From positions 1 to 64,000 of the forward strand of contig NZ_JAJEQM010000011.1 of the NCBI RefSeq assembly GCF_020687385.1: 64,000 nucleotides of DNA, read 5' to 3'. Shown one piece after another: positions 26,074-33,222 of the stretch. The notes under the pieces were generated by a model. The model searched no databases. It was not told the origin of the DNA and saw only the letters and a program-made list of their open reading frames with translations. The translations under genes were made by a program, and so were the position numbers. How positions within the stretch are numbered: position 1 is the stretch's first letter; each line of letters starts with the position of its first letter. The DNA comes from Hominilimicola fabiformis. GTDB taxonomy: Bacteria > Bacillota > Clostridia > UBA1381.

Positions 26074-26528
26074 CTATACCTCCTCTCCGTAAAACATTCT
26101 CAAATGTTCGTTATCGTAATCCTCTGTATCTTCATTCAATCCGTCAAGCATTTTAAACAGTACCCACGGATTTTGTCTGCCAACTTCGTCAGGCAGTATG
26201 TGGTGGTACGTTAGGAACATCGTATAGATGTCCCTAAGCACCCCGCTGCCGCCTGACGTTACTCGTTTTTTGAAGAAAGAGCGTCAACGTAAAACCCCCA
26301 AAGTGCAAGACACATCTTTGCACGTTCGTTCACGTCAACGGAATCGATAATATCCTGAGTTGCGTCCGTACCCTCAAACATATAGTCAAGTGCATCTCTG
26401 CAAATGCTGAGCGGACCTTTCTTATTTTCATCATTATGTGCGTCATTAATAATGCACATCGCCTCAAAGTCAAACGGCTTTGAAACGTATTTAACCTTAT
26501 CTTTTACAAATGTTAATGTATGTTGCAT
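26074..26528 (-). CDS. tail assembly chaperone GT (product of -1 frameshift)
   Basis: The upstream chaperone ORF ends at 26259. Six bases before its stop is the slippery heptamer A AAA AAC (minus strand, 26271-26265). A -1 slip there continues in a frame that is open through 26077, stops with TAG at 26074-26076 and abuts the tape measure start. The fusion would be 151 residues: 87 from G, one at the slip and 63 more, including FLTYHHILPDEVGRQNPWVL. G/GT frameshifting is conserved across siphovirus tails, and the second frame has no start of its own. The exact ratio and stimulatory structure are unknown. Confidence 0.8.
26259..26528 (-). CDS. tail assembly chaperone G
   Basis: An 89-residue protein between the major tail protein and tape measure. 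Its C-terminal motif DVNERAKMCLALWGFYVDAL and its location match the gpG-like chaperones that coat the tape measure during tail assembly. It ends ALSSKNE* and carries the slippery heptamer over codons 86-88. No database family is certain from sequence, but position plus frameshift are diagnostic. Confidence 0.8.
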   Translation of the reverse strand: MQHTLTFVKDKVKYVSKPFDFEAMCIINDAHNDENKKGPLSICRDALDYMFEGTDATQDIIDSVDVNERAKMCLALWGFYVDALSSKNE

Positions 26529-26538
26529 AATTTTCTCC

Positions 26539-27138
26539 TTATACCGTCTGCGGATAGTAATTCATATCCGTAAACCACTTGTTTTCAAATTCATCTCTTG
26601 TGATATTTGACGGCAAATCGCTTTCATCAAAGTACGCATAATAATTGTTGTCAAAATCACGTTGTACCGCCGTGTATGTTGCCTTAGCGGTTTGCTTGTC
26701 GATACTTCCGCTTGACGGCTTTGTCTTTCCTCCAACATTCGATGCAAAACTGTATGAACCCTTGTAGTATCTTACATAACGGTACGAGCCGTCGGACTTC
26801 AAAATTCTCCATGCCACACCGAAATATACTGTTTTAACATCGTTTCCGACTTCAACCACACCGTTTTTGCGTGTCAATCCACGCCACATTGCGTCAACCT
26901 CCGGCGGAATATCGGCATTTGTAATATCGTGTCCCAATTTTTCGATATAGCTTGACGCCTCATACGCACCGTTGTCCGCATCAAAAACATCACTGCCGCC
27001 GCTGTCGGTCGGTGCAATTTCAACCGTTCCTTTCAAATTATACGCTTCTCCGTATTCCGTTCCGCTAACGCTGTCCTCATTCACTTTAAAAAAAGTATAC
27101 TTGTCCACACCTATTGTAGGTAAAGGTTTCTTGTTCAT
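26539..27138 (-). CDS. phage major tail protein
   Basis: A 199-residue tube protein of the phi13-type family. KYTFFKVNEDSVSGTEYGEAYNLKGTVEI and PPEVDAMWRGLTRKNGVVEVG, then YFGVAWRILKSDGSYRYVRYYKGSYSF and the terminal QRDFDNNYYAYFDESD, match the pattern of the family. It lies between the tail terminator and the G/GT chaperones. A clear ribosome site (GGAGG) precedes the ATG. Confidence 0.85.
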   Translation of the reverse strand: MNKKPLPTIGVDKYTFFKVNEDSVSGTEYGEAYNLKGTVEIAPTDSGGSDVFDADNGAYEASSYIEKLGHDITNADIPPEVDAMWRGLTRKNGVVEVGNDVKTVYFGVAWRILKSDGSYRYVRYYKGSYSFASNVGGKTKPSSGSIDKQTAKATYTAVQRDFDNNYYAYFDESDLPSNITRDEFENKWFTDMNYYPQTV

Positions 27139-27184
27139 AATTTTTCCTCCATTTTTTCATATTTTGTCTTAAAGAGATATATTT

Positions 27185-27526
27185 TTATAACGTAAAATAC
27201 TTCTGAAATCTCATTGTCTTATGATATATTTTTTTATCATTTTCGGGAATGTCCATAGACATCTCCCTCACCCAACTGTCTTTTGTCATTACTTCATTGA
27301 CCTCTGCCGCCAAATCACTGCATTCTTTCGGAATTTCCGCCCATATGTCAATTTGAATATGCCCGTCTTGAATACTCTCGTCATTGTCGGCATAAAATCC
27401 GCCGCACTCCGTCACCGTATAATAACTTATAATCGGCAGATTATTAAAATTTTTCGGATATTGAAATACTGCCTTGCATTTAACATCACTGAGTGACTTT
27501 TCAGCCTCCGCATTAATATCAATCAT
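27185..27526 (-). CDS. tail terminator / completion protein
   Basis: A 113-residue protein between the HK97 gp10-like and major tail genes, the slot of the tail terminator. IQIDIWAEIPKECSDLAAEVNEVMTK and MRFQKYFTL at the C-terminus resemble the small tail-completion proteins of siphoviruses. Sequence conservation in this family is weak, so the role rests mainly on size and gene order. Confidence 0.7.
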   Translation of the reverse strand: MIDINAEAEKSLSDVKCKAVFQYPKNFNNLPIISYYTVTECGGFYADNDESIQDGHIQIDIWAEIPKECSDLAAEVNEVMTKDSWVREMSMDIPENDKKIYHKTMRFQKYFTL

Positions 27527-27530
27527 ATAA

Positions 27531-27854
27531 TCACCCCTTTATCGCCTCTGCGATTGCAGACAATATTGCTTGCGTGTTTGATAAAAGTGCCGGCACAAGA
27601 TACGGCTGTGCCGCCATTTTCGACGTACCGAATTCAACAAATACCGCATATTCCGTATCAGCCGATATAACCGCCGTATTTCCGCCGGGCTGTACATTAA
27701 TTGATGACTGCAGCCGTCCCGTATCGACAGGGCAAAGACTTTTTGCACTTTCACATACCGTTTGAGCACCCTGACCGATTATATCCGCAAAATTATTTTC
27801 TATATTATTTGCAATATCCGAAAGTCCGTTATCATAATTAATATCAATCTGCAT
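27531..27854 (-). CDS. HK97 gp10-like head-tail protein
   Basis: A 107-residue protein with the family signature CPVDTGRLQSSI, then YAVFVEFGTSKMAAQPYLVPAL. It binds the neck and helps join head to tail. The ATG at 27854 has GCGGAG at 8 nt; the GTG three codons earlier is too close to that site. It overlaps the upstream adaptor gene by 11 nt. Confidence 0.87.
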   Translation of the reverse strand: MQIDINYDNGLSDIANNIENNFADIIGQGAQTVCESAKSLCPVDTGRLQSSINVQPGGNTAVISADTEYAVFVEFGTSKMAAQPYLVPALLSNTQAILSAIAEAIKG

Positions 27855-28161
27855 TTTTCTCACTCCGCATCATCGCCGTCATACCGAAATTCCAACATTC
27901 AGCCTTTATAATCTCAAAAAATTCGTCACCGAATTTAGCATATCTGCCTATTTTTATAAGGTCTGTTTTGTCACAGAACACTTTATATTTTTTATTTTCG
28001 GTCAAACCGTATATACGGTTTTCGAGTTCATTTTCATATGGCTGAATATCACACACAACACTCCCCAAAAGTGTTTTTTCACCCTTTTTTTCATATGTAT
28101 TTTCACCGACTTCGTACACCTCGATTTCGGTGTCATAAAATCGTTCAAACGGATTTATCAT
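27844..28161 (-). CDS. phage head-tail adaptor
   Basis: A 105-residue protein in the position of the head-closure/stopper protein. MINPFERFYDTEIEVYEV opens it; VVCDIQPYENELENRIYGL and KIGRYAKFGDEFFEIIKAE show the small beta-barrel pattern of this family. GGAGG lies 9 nt before the ATG at 28161; a TTG two codons earlier is too close. Confidence 0.72.
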   Translation of the reverse strand: MINPFERFYDTEIEVYEVGENTYEKKGEKTLLGSVVCDIQPYENELENRIYGLTENKKYKVFCDKTDLIKIGRYAKFGDEFFEIIKAECWNFGMTAMMRSEKNAD

Positions 28162-28504
28162 CGGCAATCACCTCCGACGGCACTTTAACTTTTCTGCTGA
28201 CAAACGGCTTTAGACGTATTGCATATTCTTTCAAATAATCATAGTTGTCGTCAGAGTATTCGACCTTCCTCTCCCCCTCCGTAACCGACTTAACACCGCC
28301 GTTTTGATTTGCCGTATATCTCTTGACCGTAAGCGTCGGAATAAAGCTTACAATCTGTCTTGGCAGAACATCAATACGACAGTACGCCAGCACAGAATTA
28401 ACAGTATCCTCAATCAAAAGCATAAGAACACCGTCCTTGTCATTGTCTTTAATTCCGAGCAGTAATTTCACCGCGTCAAGAATTTCATTTTTAGTGTCCC
28501 CCAT
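28145..28504 (-). CDS. phage head-tail connector (gp6-like)
   Basis: A 119-residue helical protein following the capsid gene. NEILDAVKLLLGIKDNDKDGVLMLLIEDTVNSVLAYCRID is the typical helical bundle of the gp6/gp15 connector that docks below the portal. The start is uncertain: ATG at 28504 has AAAGG at 11 nt, while a TTG three codons earlier is better spaced. It overlaps the next gene by 17 nt. Confidence 0.78.
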   Translation of the reverse strand: MGDTKNEILDAVKLLLGIKDNDKDGVLMLLIEDTVNSVLAYCRIDVLPRQIVSFIPTLTVKRYTANQNGGVKSVTEGERKVEYSDDNYDYLKEYAIRLKPFVSRKVKVPSEVIADDKSV

Positions 28505-28531
28505 TTTCAACACAGCCTTTCTGACCTATTC

Positions 28532-29353
28532 TTATTCGGCAGTTTTAAACACATAAATCGCACTCTTTTTATTTTCAAGCACAAATGCGTCATAATACAC
28601 TCTGCCTTCAACCAGCCAGCCGTTGATTCCCGGCGGATTATCGTGGATTTTGTATTCCGACAATTTAACCGGAGAAGTCGTTGCGGCTTGATTTGTGATA
28701 ATAAATTCTACGTTTTCAGGGAAGTAAGACTTCGGCACAACGATAAGCGGAATACCGTCAATCGTTCCGACTTGACCTTTAATCAAAATTTCCTGCGACA
28801 TATCGCCGTTTCTGATAAAGCTCGAATCCTCCTTAATGTTCTTGTAAAAATCACTTGATACAAATGCACAACTTCCGACAAGCGGAACATTATTTTCAAT
28901 AAGAGTTGTTGCACCGGTCAAAAATGCGTCATAAGCATTTGCCTTTGTCACCTTACCTGTAACGGTAGTTTTTGCCCCTTCGCAAATTTTCCCAAAACGA
29001 TACTTGTCGATTTCAGGCACAACCACTTCTCTGATTTGTCTTTGAAGTGCCGCACCTGCCGCATTTGACATTTGAGTATCGTTATATGTCCCCCTGTCAA
29101 TAGTGAACGTGAAACTTCTGTCACGCGTCATAGTCATTTCCTGTACAGTGTTTTCGATTTCCTGCGGTGTACCGTATCTGCTTGTGCCTGATACCGAATA
29201 GTCGTTCATCTCTGCGGTAGGCACTGAATATACGTTTACCGTCTTAACACCGACAAAGTCGTAATCATTGTTTACCGCCGCCGAAGTCATAGACTCCCTT
29301 GCGAATTTTTCATCAATTTTTTGAGCATACTTACTTGCATAATTTATAGCCAT
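28532..29353 (-). CDS. phage major capsid protein
   Basis: A 273-residue coat protein with a likely HK97 fold. MAINYASKYAQKIDEKFARES at the N-terminus, FTIDRGTYNDTQMSNAAGAAL and GTIDGIPLIVVPKSYFPENVEFIITNQAA are typical of capsids that assemble with a separate DUF4355 scaffold and have no prohead protease. None is encoded here. GAAAGGA supports the ATG at 29353 over the one three codons earlier. It directly follows the scaffold gene. Confidence 0.85.
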   Translation of the reverse strand: MAINYASKYAQKIDEKFARESMTSAAVNNDYDFVGVKTVNVYSVPTAEMNDYSVSGTSRYGTPQEIENTVQEMTMTRDRSFTFTIDRGTYNDTQMSNAAGAALQRQIREVVVPEIDKYRFGKICEGAKTTVTGKVTKANAYDAFLTGATTLIENNVPLVGSCAFVSSDFYKNIKEDSSFIRNGDMSQEILIKGQVGTIDGIPLIVVPKSYFPENVEFIITNQAATTSPVKLSEYKIHDNPPGINGWLVEGRVYYDAFVLENKKSAIYVFKTAE

Positions 29354-29384
29354 TGTATTCATCCTTTCATAATCACGTTATTTA

Positions 29385-29900
29385 TTACATTCCCAAACCG
29401 CTTAAAAACGGGTCTGTTAAATTTTCTTTTTCTCTTGAAATTTTCGGCGGAACACCCTTTAATCTTTCGGATAAACCGCTTTCGATTGCTTTCATATATT
29501 CTGCTTTAAATCGCTCGATATTTTCCGCCATAATGTCCTTGTCTGCATCTGCGACCATTCTTGCGAAATTCACAGGCAGATTTTGAGCCGCCAATTCCTT
29601 TGCCGCCTCAAATTCGGCTCTTTCGGATACATACTGCTGTCTTTCATTTTCAAAATCCTTTTGTCTTTTGTCCATTTCAGCCTTTGCTCTGTCCTCTGCC
29701 GACATTGTAGCCATCTTCGCGGCGTCCTCTCTTTCCGATACGATTCTGTCTGAAAAATCTTTTTCCCACGTTGCTTTTTCGTTTTTAATCGCCTCCGCAA
29801 CATAGCCTGCAATGAGATTTTTTAGTTCATCGTTTTTGTGTCCCCCGTTTTCGTTTTTCGTGTCACCGTTTAGTGTCCCCTGTTTCTTCTTTTCGTCCAT
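29385..29900 (-). CDS. capsid scaffolding protein (DUF4355-like)
   Basis: A 171-residue, highly charged, helical protein with coiled-coil character: KNEKATWEKDFSDRIVSEREDAAKMATMSAEDRAKAEMD. The C-terminal GLSERLKGVPPKISREK...DPFL resembles scaffold tails that contact capsid. It sits between portal and capsid, where scaffolds normally lie, and is expected to leave the procapsid before packaging. Confidence 0.82.
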   Translation of the reverse strand: MDEKKKQGTLNGDTKNENGGHKNDELKNLIAGYVAEAIKNEKATWEKDFSDRIVSEREDAAKMATMSAEDRAKAEMDKRQKDFENERQQYVSERAEFEAAKELAAQNLPVNFARMVADADKDIMAENIERFKAEYMKAIESGLSERLKGVPPKISREKENLTDPFLSGLGM

Positions 29901-29953
29901 ACTTTTTTCCTTTCTTTACATTAAAATAAATCACTATGTTTTTTATTCTTGAA

Positions 29954-31267
29954 TTATTCCTGTACATATTTTAATTTTTCGCTAAGCATTTTTTCTTTTG
30001 CGGCAAGCTGTGCCTCTTCCTTCGGATCGCCCACAAATGAAAGCTGTGATAAAAGAGTTTCGCTTGACGCAATACCGACTAAGTTGTTTACCATCTGTGA
30101 AATCTCCAACTCATTAACAGGCAAATTTCTCGTAAACACAACATCAATGCGATGTATCGGCACATACTCCATAGCACCTTTTAACGACAGAAAATTAACA
30201 TACAATTCAAATCTCTGTTTTAAAGCTTTCGTCAAGTATCGCTCCTTGTTTCTGACGTGCTGTTCAAAACCCATAAGCTTATACTTAATCGCGACACCCG
30301 ATAAATTTGTACCGAACGTCTGGTCTGATAAATCGGGAATCATAGAAAATCTGTGAATATCGCTTTTCAGACTGTCCTTTAACACTTCAATATCGCTTTC
30401 GGACATAACCTTTGAAAGATATTGAGCCTCCGCACCCTCATATCCCATCAAAATGCGTTCTTCCCTAAGTTTCTTCGCCTGCTCACTGTCAAGGTCGATA
30501 CCGGTAAGGAATAAGAATGCGTCAACAAACTGTTCCTTGTCGTTAACTCTGTCCGACTCCAAAATATTGTAAGCGTCAATCAGCGGAATCATCTGTTCAA
30601 AATCACCTTGCTTTTCTTCATTGTTGCGATACTCCACCATAGGCATTTTACCGAAATAGTGGTGCTGAGAATTTGTCATAGTCATATGCAAAAAACTGTC
30701 CGCAGTGTTTTCATATGTATAAATCATCTCCCTGTCACACACAATACAGCAAACACCCGTAACCGCGCCGTCAATGTCACGCTTTTTGTAATAATGTATG
30801 CCGTACAGCGGAATTTCGCCAACGCCCGCACCGTATACAATAAACGTGTTGCTCGGCGGCAAACATACACTTTTCGGCTGTGATTGCTCGTCCGCATAAA
30901 CCAATTCATAAGCTTTACCGAAAATGCTCATTGTCTTTTCAAATTCCGCGTCCAAACTCGGCATATCCTGAACGGCAAAGCAATTTTTAACCGCCTCAAT
31001 ATCGTATCCGTCCGAACAGCTGTACGCCACAGGATTGCCTACAAGATAGCTTTTTGCAATATCCACGATATACTTCGCGTGATTGCACACAATTTTGTTG
31101 TTCGCGATATTGTCGCTTGAACGTCTGCGTTCACAAATTGCGTGTTTGCCGATATAATAGTTGTAAAGTTTTTCGTATCGCTCCTGTTCAAGCGAATGTT
31201 TCCCAATCAGCTTAGCAAGCAACACCTCGTCTATACCATCCTTTAAAATATCCTCGTCAATTATCAT
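29954..31267 (-). CDS. phage portal protein (SPP1 gp6-like)
   Basis: A 437-residue portal. KLYNYYIGKHAICERRRSSDNIANNKIVCNHAKYIVDIAKSYLVGNPVAY and the later LSDQTFGTNLSGVAIKYKLMGFEQH are hallmarks of the SPP1-type portal family. It forms the dodecameric DNA channel at one capsid vertex. Its ATG overlaps the terminase stop by 4 nt. No Mu-type gpF/minor head protein follows it, unlike many relatives. Confidence 0.9.
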   Translation of the reverse strand: MIIDEDILKDGIDEVLLAKLIGKHSLEQERYEKLYNYYIGKHAICERRRSSDNIANNKIVCNHAKYIVDIAKSYLVGNPVAYSCSDGYDIEAVKNCFAVQDMPSLDAEFEKTMSIFGKAYELVYADEQSQPKSVCLPPSNTFIVYGAGVGEIPLYGIHYYKKRDIDGAVTGVCCIVCDREMIYTYENTADSFLHMTMTNSQHHYFGKMPMVEYRNNEEKQGDFEQMIPLIDAYNILESDRVNDKEQFVDAFLFLTGIDLDSEQAKKLREERILMGYEGAEAQYLSKVMSESDIEVLKDSLKSDIHRFSMIPDLSDQTFGTNLSGVAIKYKLMGFEQHVRNKERYLTKALKQRFELYVNFLSLKGAMEYVPIHRIDVVFTRNLPVNELEISQMVNNLVGIASSETLLSQLSFVGDPKEEAQLAAKEKMLSEKLKYVQE

Positions 31268-32514
31268 AAATCAAGTTCACTCCTTTTAATTACCCTCGCT
31301 TTTTTCTTTGTGATTTCGTCCTCAAGTGCATAACGTACCGCATCAATGGTGTGATTGTTCTTGTCGGGATAAACCGACTTAAATTCCCCGTCCGTATCGC
31401 GTTCAAGCTCATATTCCGAAAATTCTCTTGTGACATTCGGACACCTTTCGGGATCAATCACGATTCTTTCAAGACTCTGCAAAAATCTGATACCGTACTC
31501 GATACTGTCCGGACCTTTCCTTGCACCGCGGACACGCAAACCGAACATTCGCAAATCATTGATACTTTTCGGCTCGGCACTGTCGCATACAATCAATTTA
31601 TTAGCAAACCCTTTTTCAAAAATCTTTTCAGCCGCATTGTGATTTGTCATCCCTTTCGCGTAAATTTCGTCAAAGATAAACAACTTATTGTTGTGATAAA
31701 AACACACCACATACACAAACGGATCTGCCGCGAAACCGAAATCGACACCGCATTTAATATTGTCAAAACTTTTTACTTCCTCATCGCTAAGTTTTACAAC
31801 TTCAAGATTATCAAAAATTTCACCGCCTGTTCCCGTCACTTCGCCGAGATATTCGTGATTATACTGATTAATATGTAGCTTTTTAAGATACTTTGCTTCT
31901 AAAAAAAATTGTTCTCCCAACCAGTTTTTCGGTACATCAAGATACGTACTCTTATGCACAAGCATATCGTCACGCTTTTTGAGTGCCTCACGGTTTACCC
32001 AACTGCGTCGGTTTTGCGGAGGATTGTACGAATAAAACACGGTAAATTTTTCACCGCCACGCATCATCGACTGATTTATCGAGCGGATTTCTTTCATACC
32101 GCAAAACTCGTCTAACTCCTCATACCAAATATATCGAATATATCCGTGCGTAACCTTTGTGGATTTCAATTTCTGCACCTTGTCCGCACCGCGAAACAGT
32201 ATTTTCTGACCTGTTTTTTTGTAGACCATTTCCGGCACACTCGCCTTTATATCCCACATATCCGATACGCCGAGCTTTTCAATCGCCCATTCAAGCTGAG
32301 AGAATACGCTGTCTTTTAAGTAAGCACCGACCTTACGCAGTACAACCGCATTTGTATCGGCATTTTTCATAATACCGAGTATAATTTCAACGCTCACAAA
32401 ACTTGATTTAGTCGACCCACGACCGCCGCAAAGCCAAAAATGCGTATAATCTTCAATAGAGTTATGCACCTTGTAGAAAGATGGTGCAATCAGCCTGTCA
32501 AGACTGCACTGCAT
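31264..32514 (-). CDS. terminase large subunit (PBSX type)
   Basis: A 416-residue packaging motor. The ATPase has Walker A in LCGGRGSTKSSFVS (about 28-41) and Walker B in YIWYEELDEF. The nuclease starts at CGVDFGFAADPFVYVV, giving the first metal-binding Asp, with CDSAEPKSINDL as another acidic site. Both domains look intact. It overlaps the small subunit by 17 nt and the portal by 4 nt. The family includes headful and PBSX-like non-specific packagers; specificity cannot be read off. Confidence 0.92.
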   Translation of the reverse strand: MQCSLDRLIAPSFYKVHNSIEDYTHFWLCGGRGSTKSSFVSVEIILGIMKNADTNAVVLRKVGAYLKDSVFSQLEWAIEKLGVSDMWDIKASVPEMVYKKTGQKILFRGADKVQKLKSTKVTHGYIRYIWYEELDEFCGMKEIRSINQSMMRGGEKFTVFYSYNPPQNRRSWVNREALKKRDDMLVHKSTYLDVPKNWLGEQFFLEAKYLKKLHINQYNHEYLGEVTGTGGEIFDNLEVVKLSDEEVKSFDNIKCGVDFGFAADPFVYVVCFYHNNKLFIFDEIYAKGMTNHNAAEKIFEKGFANKLIVCDSAEPKSINDLRMFGLRVRGARKGPDSIEYGIRFLQSLERIVIDPERCPNVTREFSEYELERDTDGEFKSVYPDKNNHTIDAVRYALEDEITKKKARVIKRSELDL

Positions 32515-32725
32515 TTTTCCGCTCCTTGATTTGTTCGGCTTTTTCGATATTATCGACGATTATAACATCACCGCCTCCGCTTTCGCTCTTGCCTCCGAAC
32601 ATTCCGTAATGCTTACCCAAAAGCTCCGCCGCTTTAAATGAATCCGCCATACGAATTGCCTCATCTTCACGACGCATTATGTACGTTAGAAATTCAAGAA
32701 TTTCCCCTTCATTTGCAATGCCCAA
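32498..32725 (-). CDS. truncated terminase small subunit
   Basis: About 75 residues. FLTYIMRREDEAIRMADSFKAAELLGKHYGMFGG is the C-terminal motif of TerS proteins (usual total about 150-200 residues), followed by VIIVDNIEKAEQ. The N-terminal helix-turn-helix that recognises pac/cos DNA is missing, and no frame upstream supplies it. GAGGGTG suggests a TTG start at 32725; an ATG at 32746 is in frame but lacks a ribosome site. The reading frame itself is intact and overlaps terL by 17 nt, which argues for use instead of decay. Confidence 0.7.
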   Translation of the reverse strand: MGIANEGEILEFLTYIMRREDEAIRMADSFKAAELLGKHYGMFGGKSESGGGDVIIVDNIEKAEQIKERKNAVQS

Positions 32726-32763
32726 TTTAATCACCCTCTTTTTCATTTAATATTGATTTTTCA

Positions 32764-32967
32764 TCAATACATAACGTCCGACTTTCTGACACATTCGCTG
32801 CAGCCGATACATTCTTCATCATCATTGATATAGTAATGTTCCGGTTCAAAAGCACCGCATACGGGACATACCGTTTCCCCGTCATATGAGTCATACTCAC
32901 CGTAATTATCCGTCCTTGCAATTTCCATTGCCAAAATTGCCATTGGATCATCATTTGAATAAATCAT
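32764..32967 (-). CDS. small zinc-ribbon protein, first gene of the late operon
   Basis: A 67-residue acidic protein with CPVCG and, 18 residues later, CIGCSEC: a four-cysteine zinc ribbon, plus Tyr/Asp-rich flanks. AAAGGAGTG places the start at 32967. It is the first gene after the repressor-controlled promoter and the only one before the terminase genes. I do not recognise its family. A role as regulator of late transcription or packaging is guesswork; a host-derived cargo gene is also possible. Confidence 0.65.
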   Translation of the reverse strand: MIYSNDDPMAILAMEIARTDNYGEYDSYDGETVCPVCGAFEPEHYYINDDEECIGCSECVRKSDVMY

Positions 32968-32989
32968 AAGCACTCCTTTCTATCTTTTT

Positions 32990-33138
32990 AAGATACTTTA
33001 TTGTTAAAAAATATATGCCAATCATTTGGCCATCTCTTTAAGACACCGTTATTATATCTCATCAAGATACTTTTGTCAAGTATAAATTTCTTTTTAGGAT
33101 ACTTTTAACAACATTTTGTTTACTTTTTAGATACTTTT
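32990..33138. promoter_or_regulatory. operator repeat array of the phage repressor
   Basis: Direct copies of the 11-mer AAGATACTTTT or near variants lie at 32990-33000 (AAGATACTTTA), 33064-33074 (AAGATACTTTT), 33096-33106 (AGGATACTTTT) and 33128-33138 (TAGATACTTTT). The last three are spaced exactly 32 bp apart, about three helical turns, so they lie on one face. One is inside the structural-operon promoter, one inside the repressor promoter and one midway, as in lambda-type control regions. Confidence 0.75.
33051..33079 (-). promoter_or_regulatory. promoter of the phage structural operon, overlapped by an operator
   Basis: The minus strand reads TTGACA (33074-33079), exactly 17 bp, TATAAT (33051-33056): a full consensus promoter. 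The operator-like AAGATACTTTT (33064-33074) fills the spacer, so bound repressor would block RNA polymerase directly. No other strong promoter is seen before the terminase genes. Confidence 0.8.
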
Positions 33139-33147
33139 ATGTACAAT
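33119..33147 (+). promoter_or_regulatory. promoter of the repressor gene
   Basis: TTTACT (33119-33124), 17 bp, TACAAT (33142-33147), with the operator copy 33128-33138 in the spacer, which predicts autoregulation. The leader to the ATG at 33223 is about 70 nt. Confidence 0.55.
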
Positions 33148-33222
33148 GCTTGCAAAAAGTTTCAAAATATGATACTATATAATCAGTTACGAAATATGAT
33201 TAGAAAGATTTTGGTGATTAAA

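Noticed and set aside
26074-26258. Unannotated independent gene between chaperone G and tape measure
   Set aside because: The frame has no supported start; it is explained better as the frameshift continuation of the chaperone.
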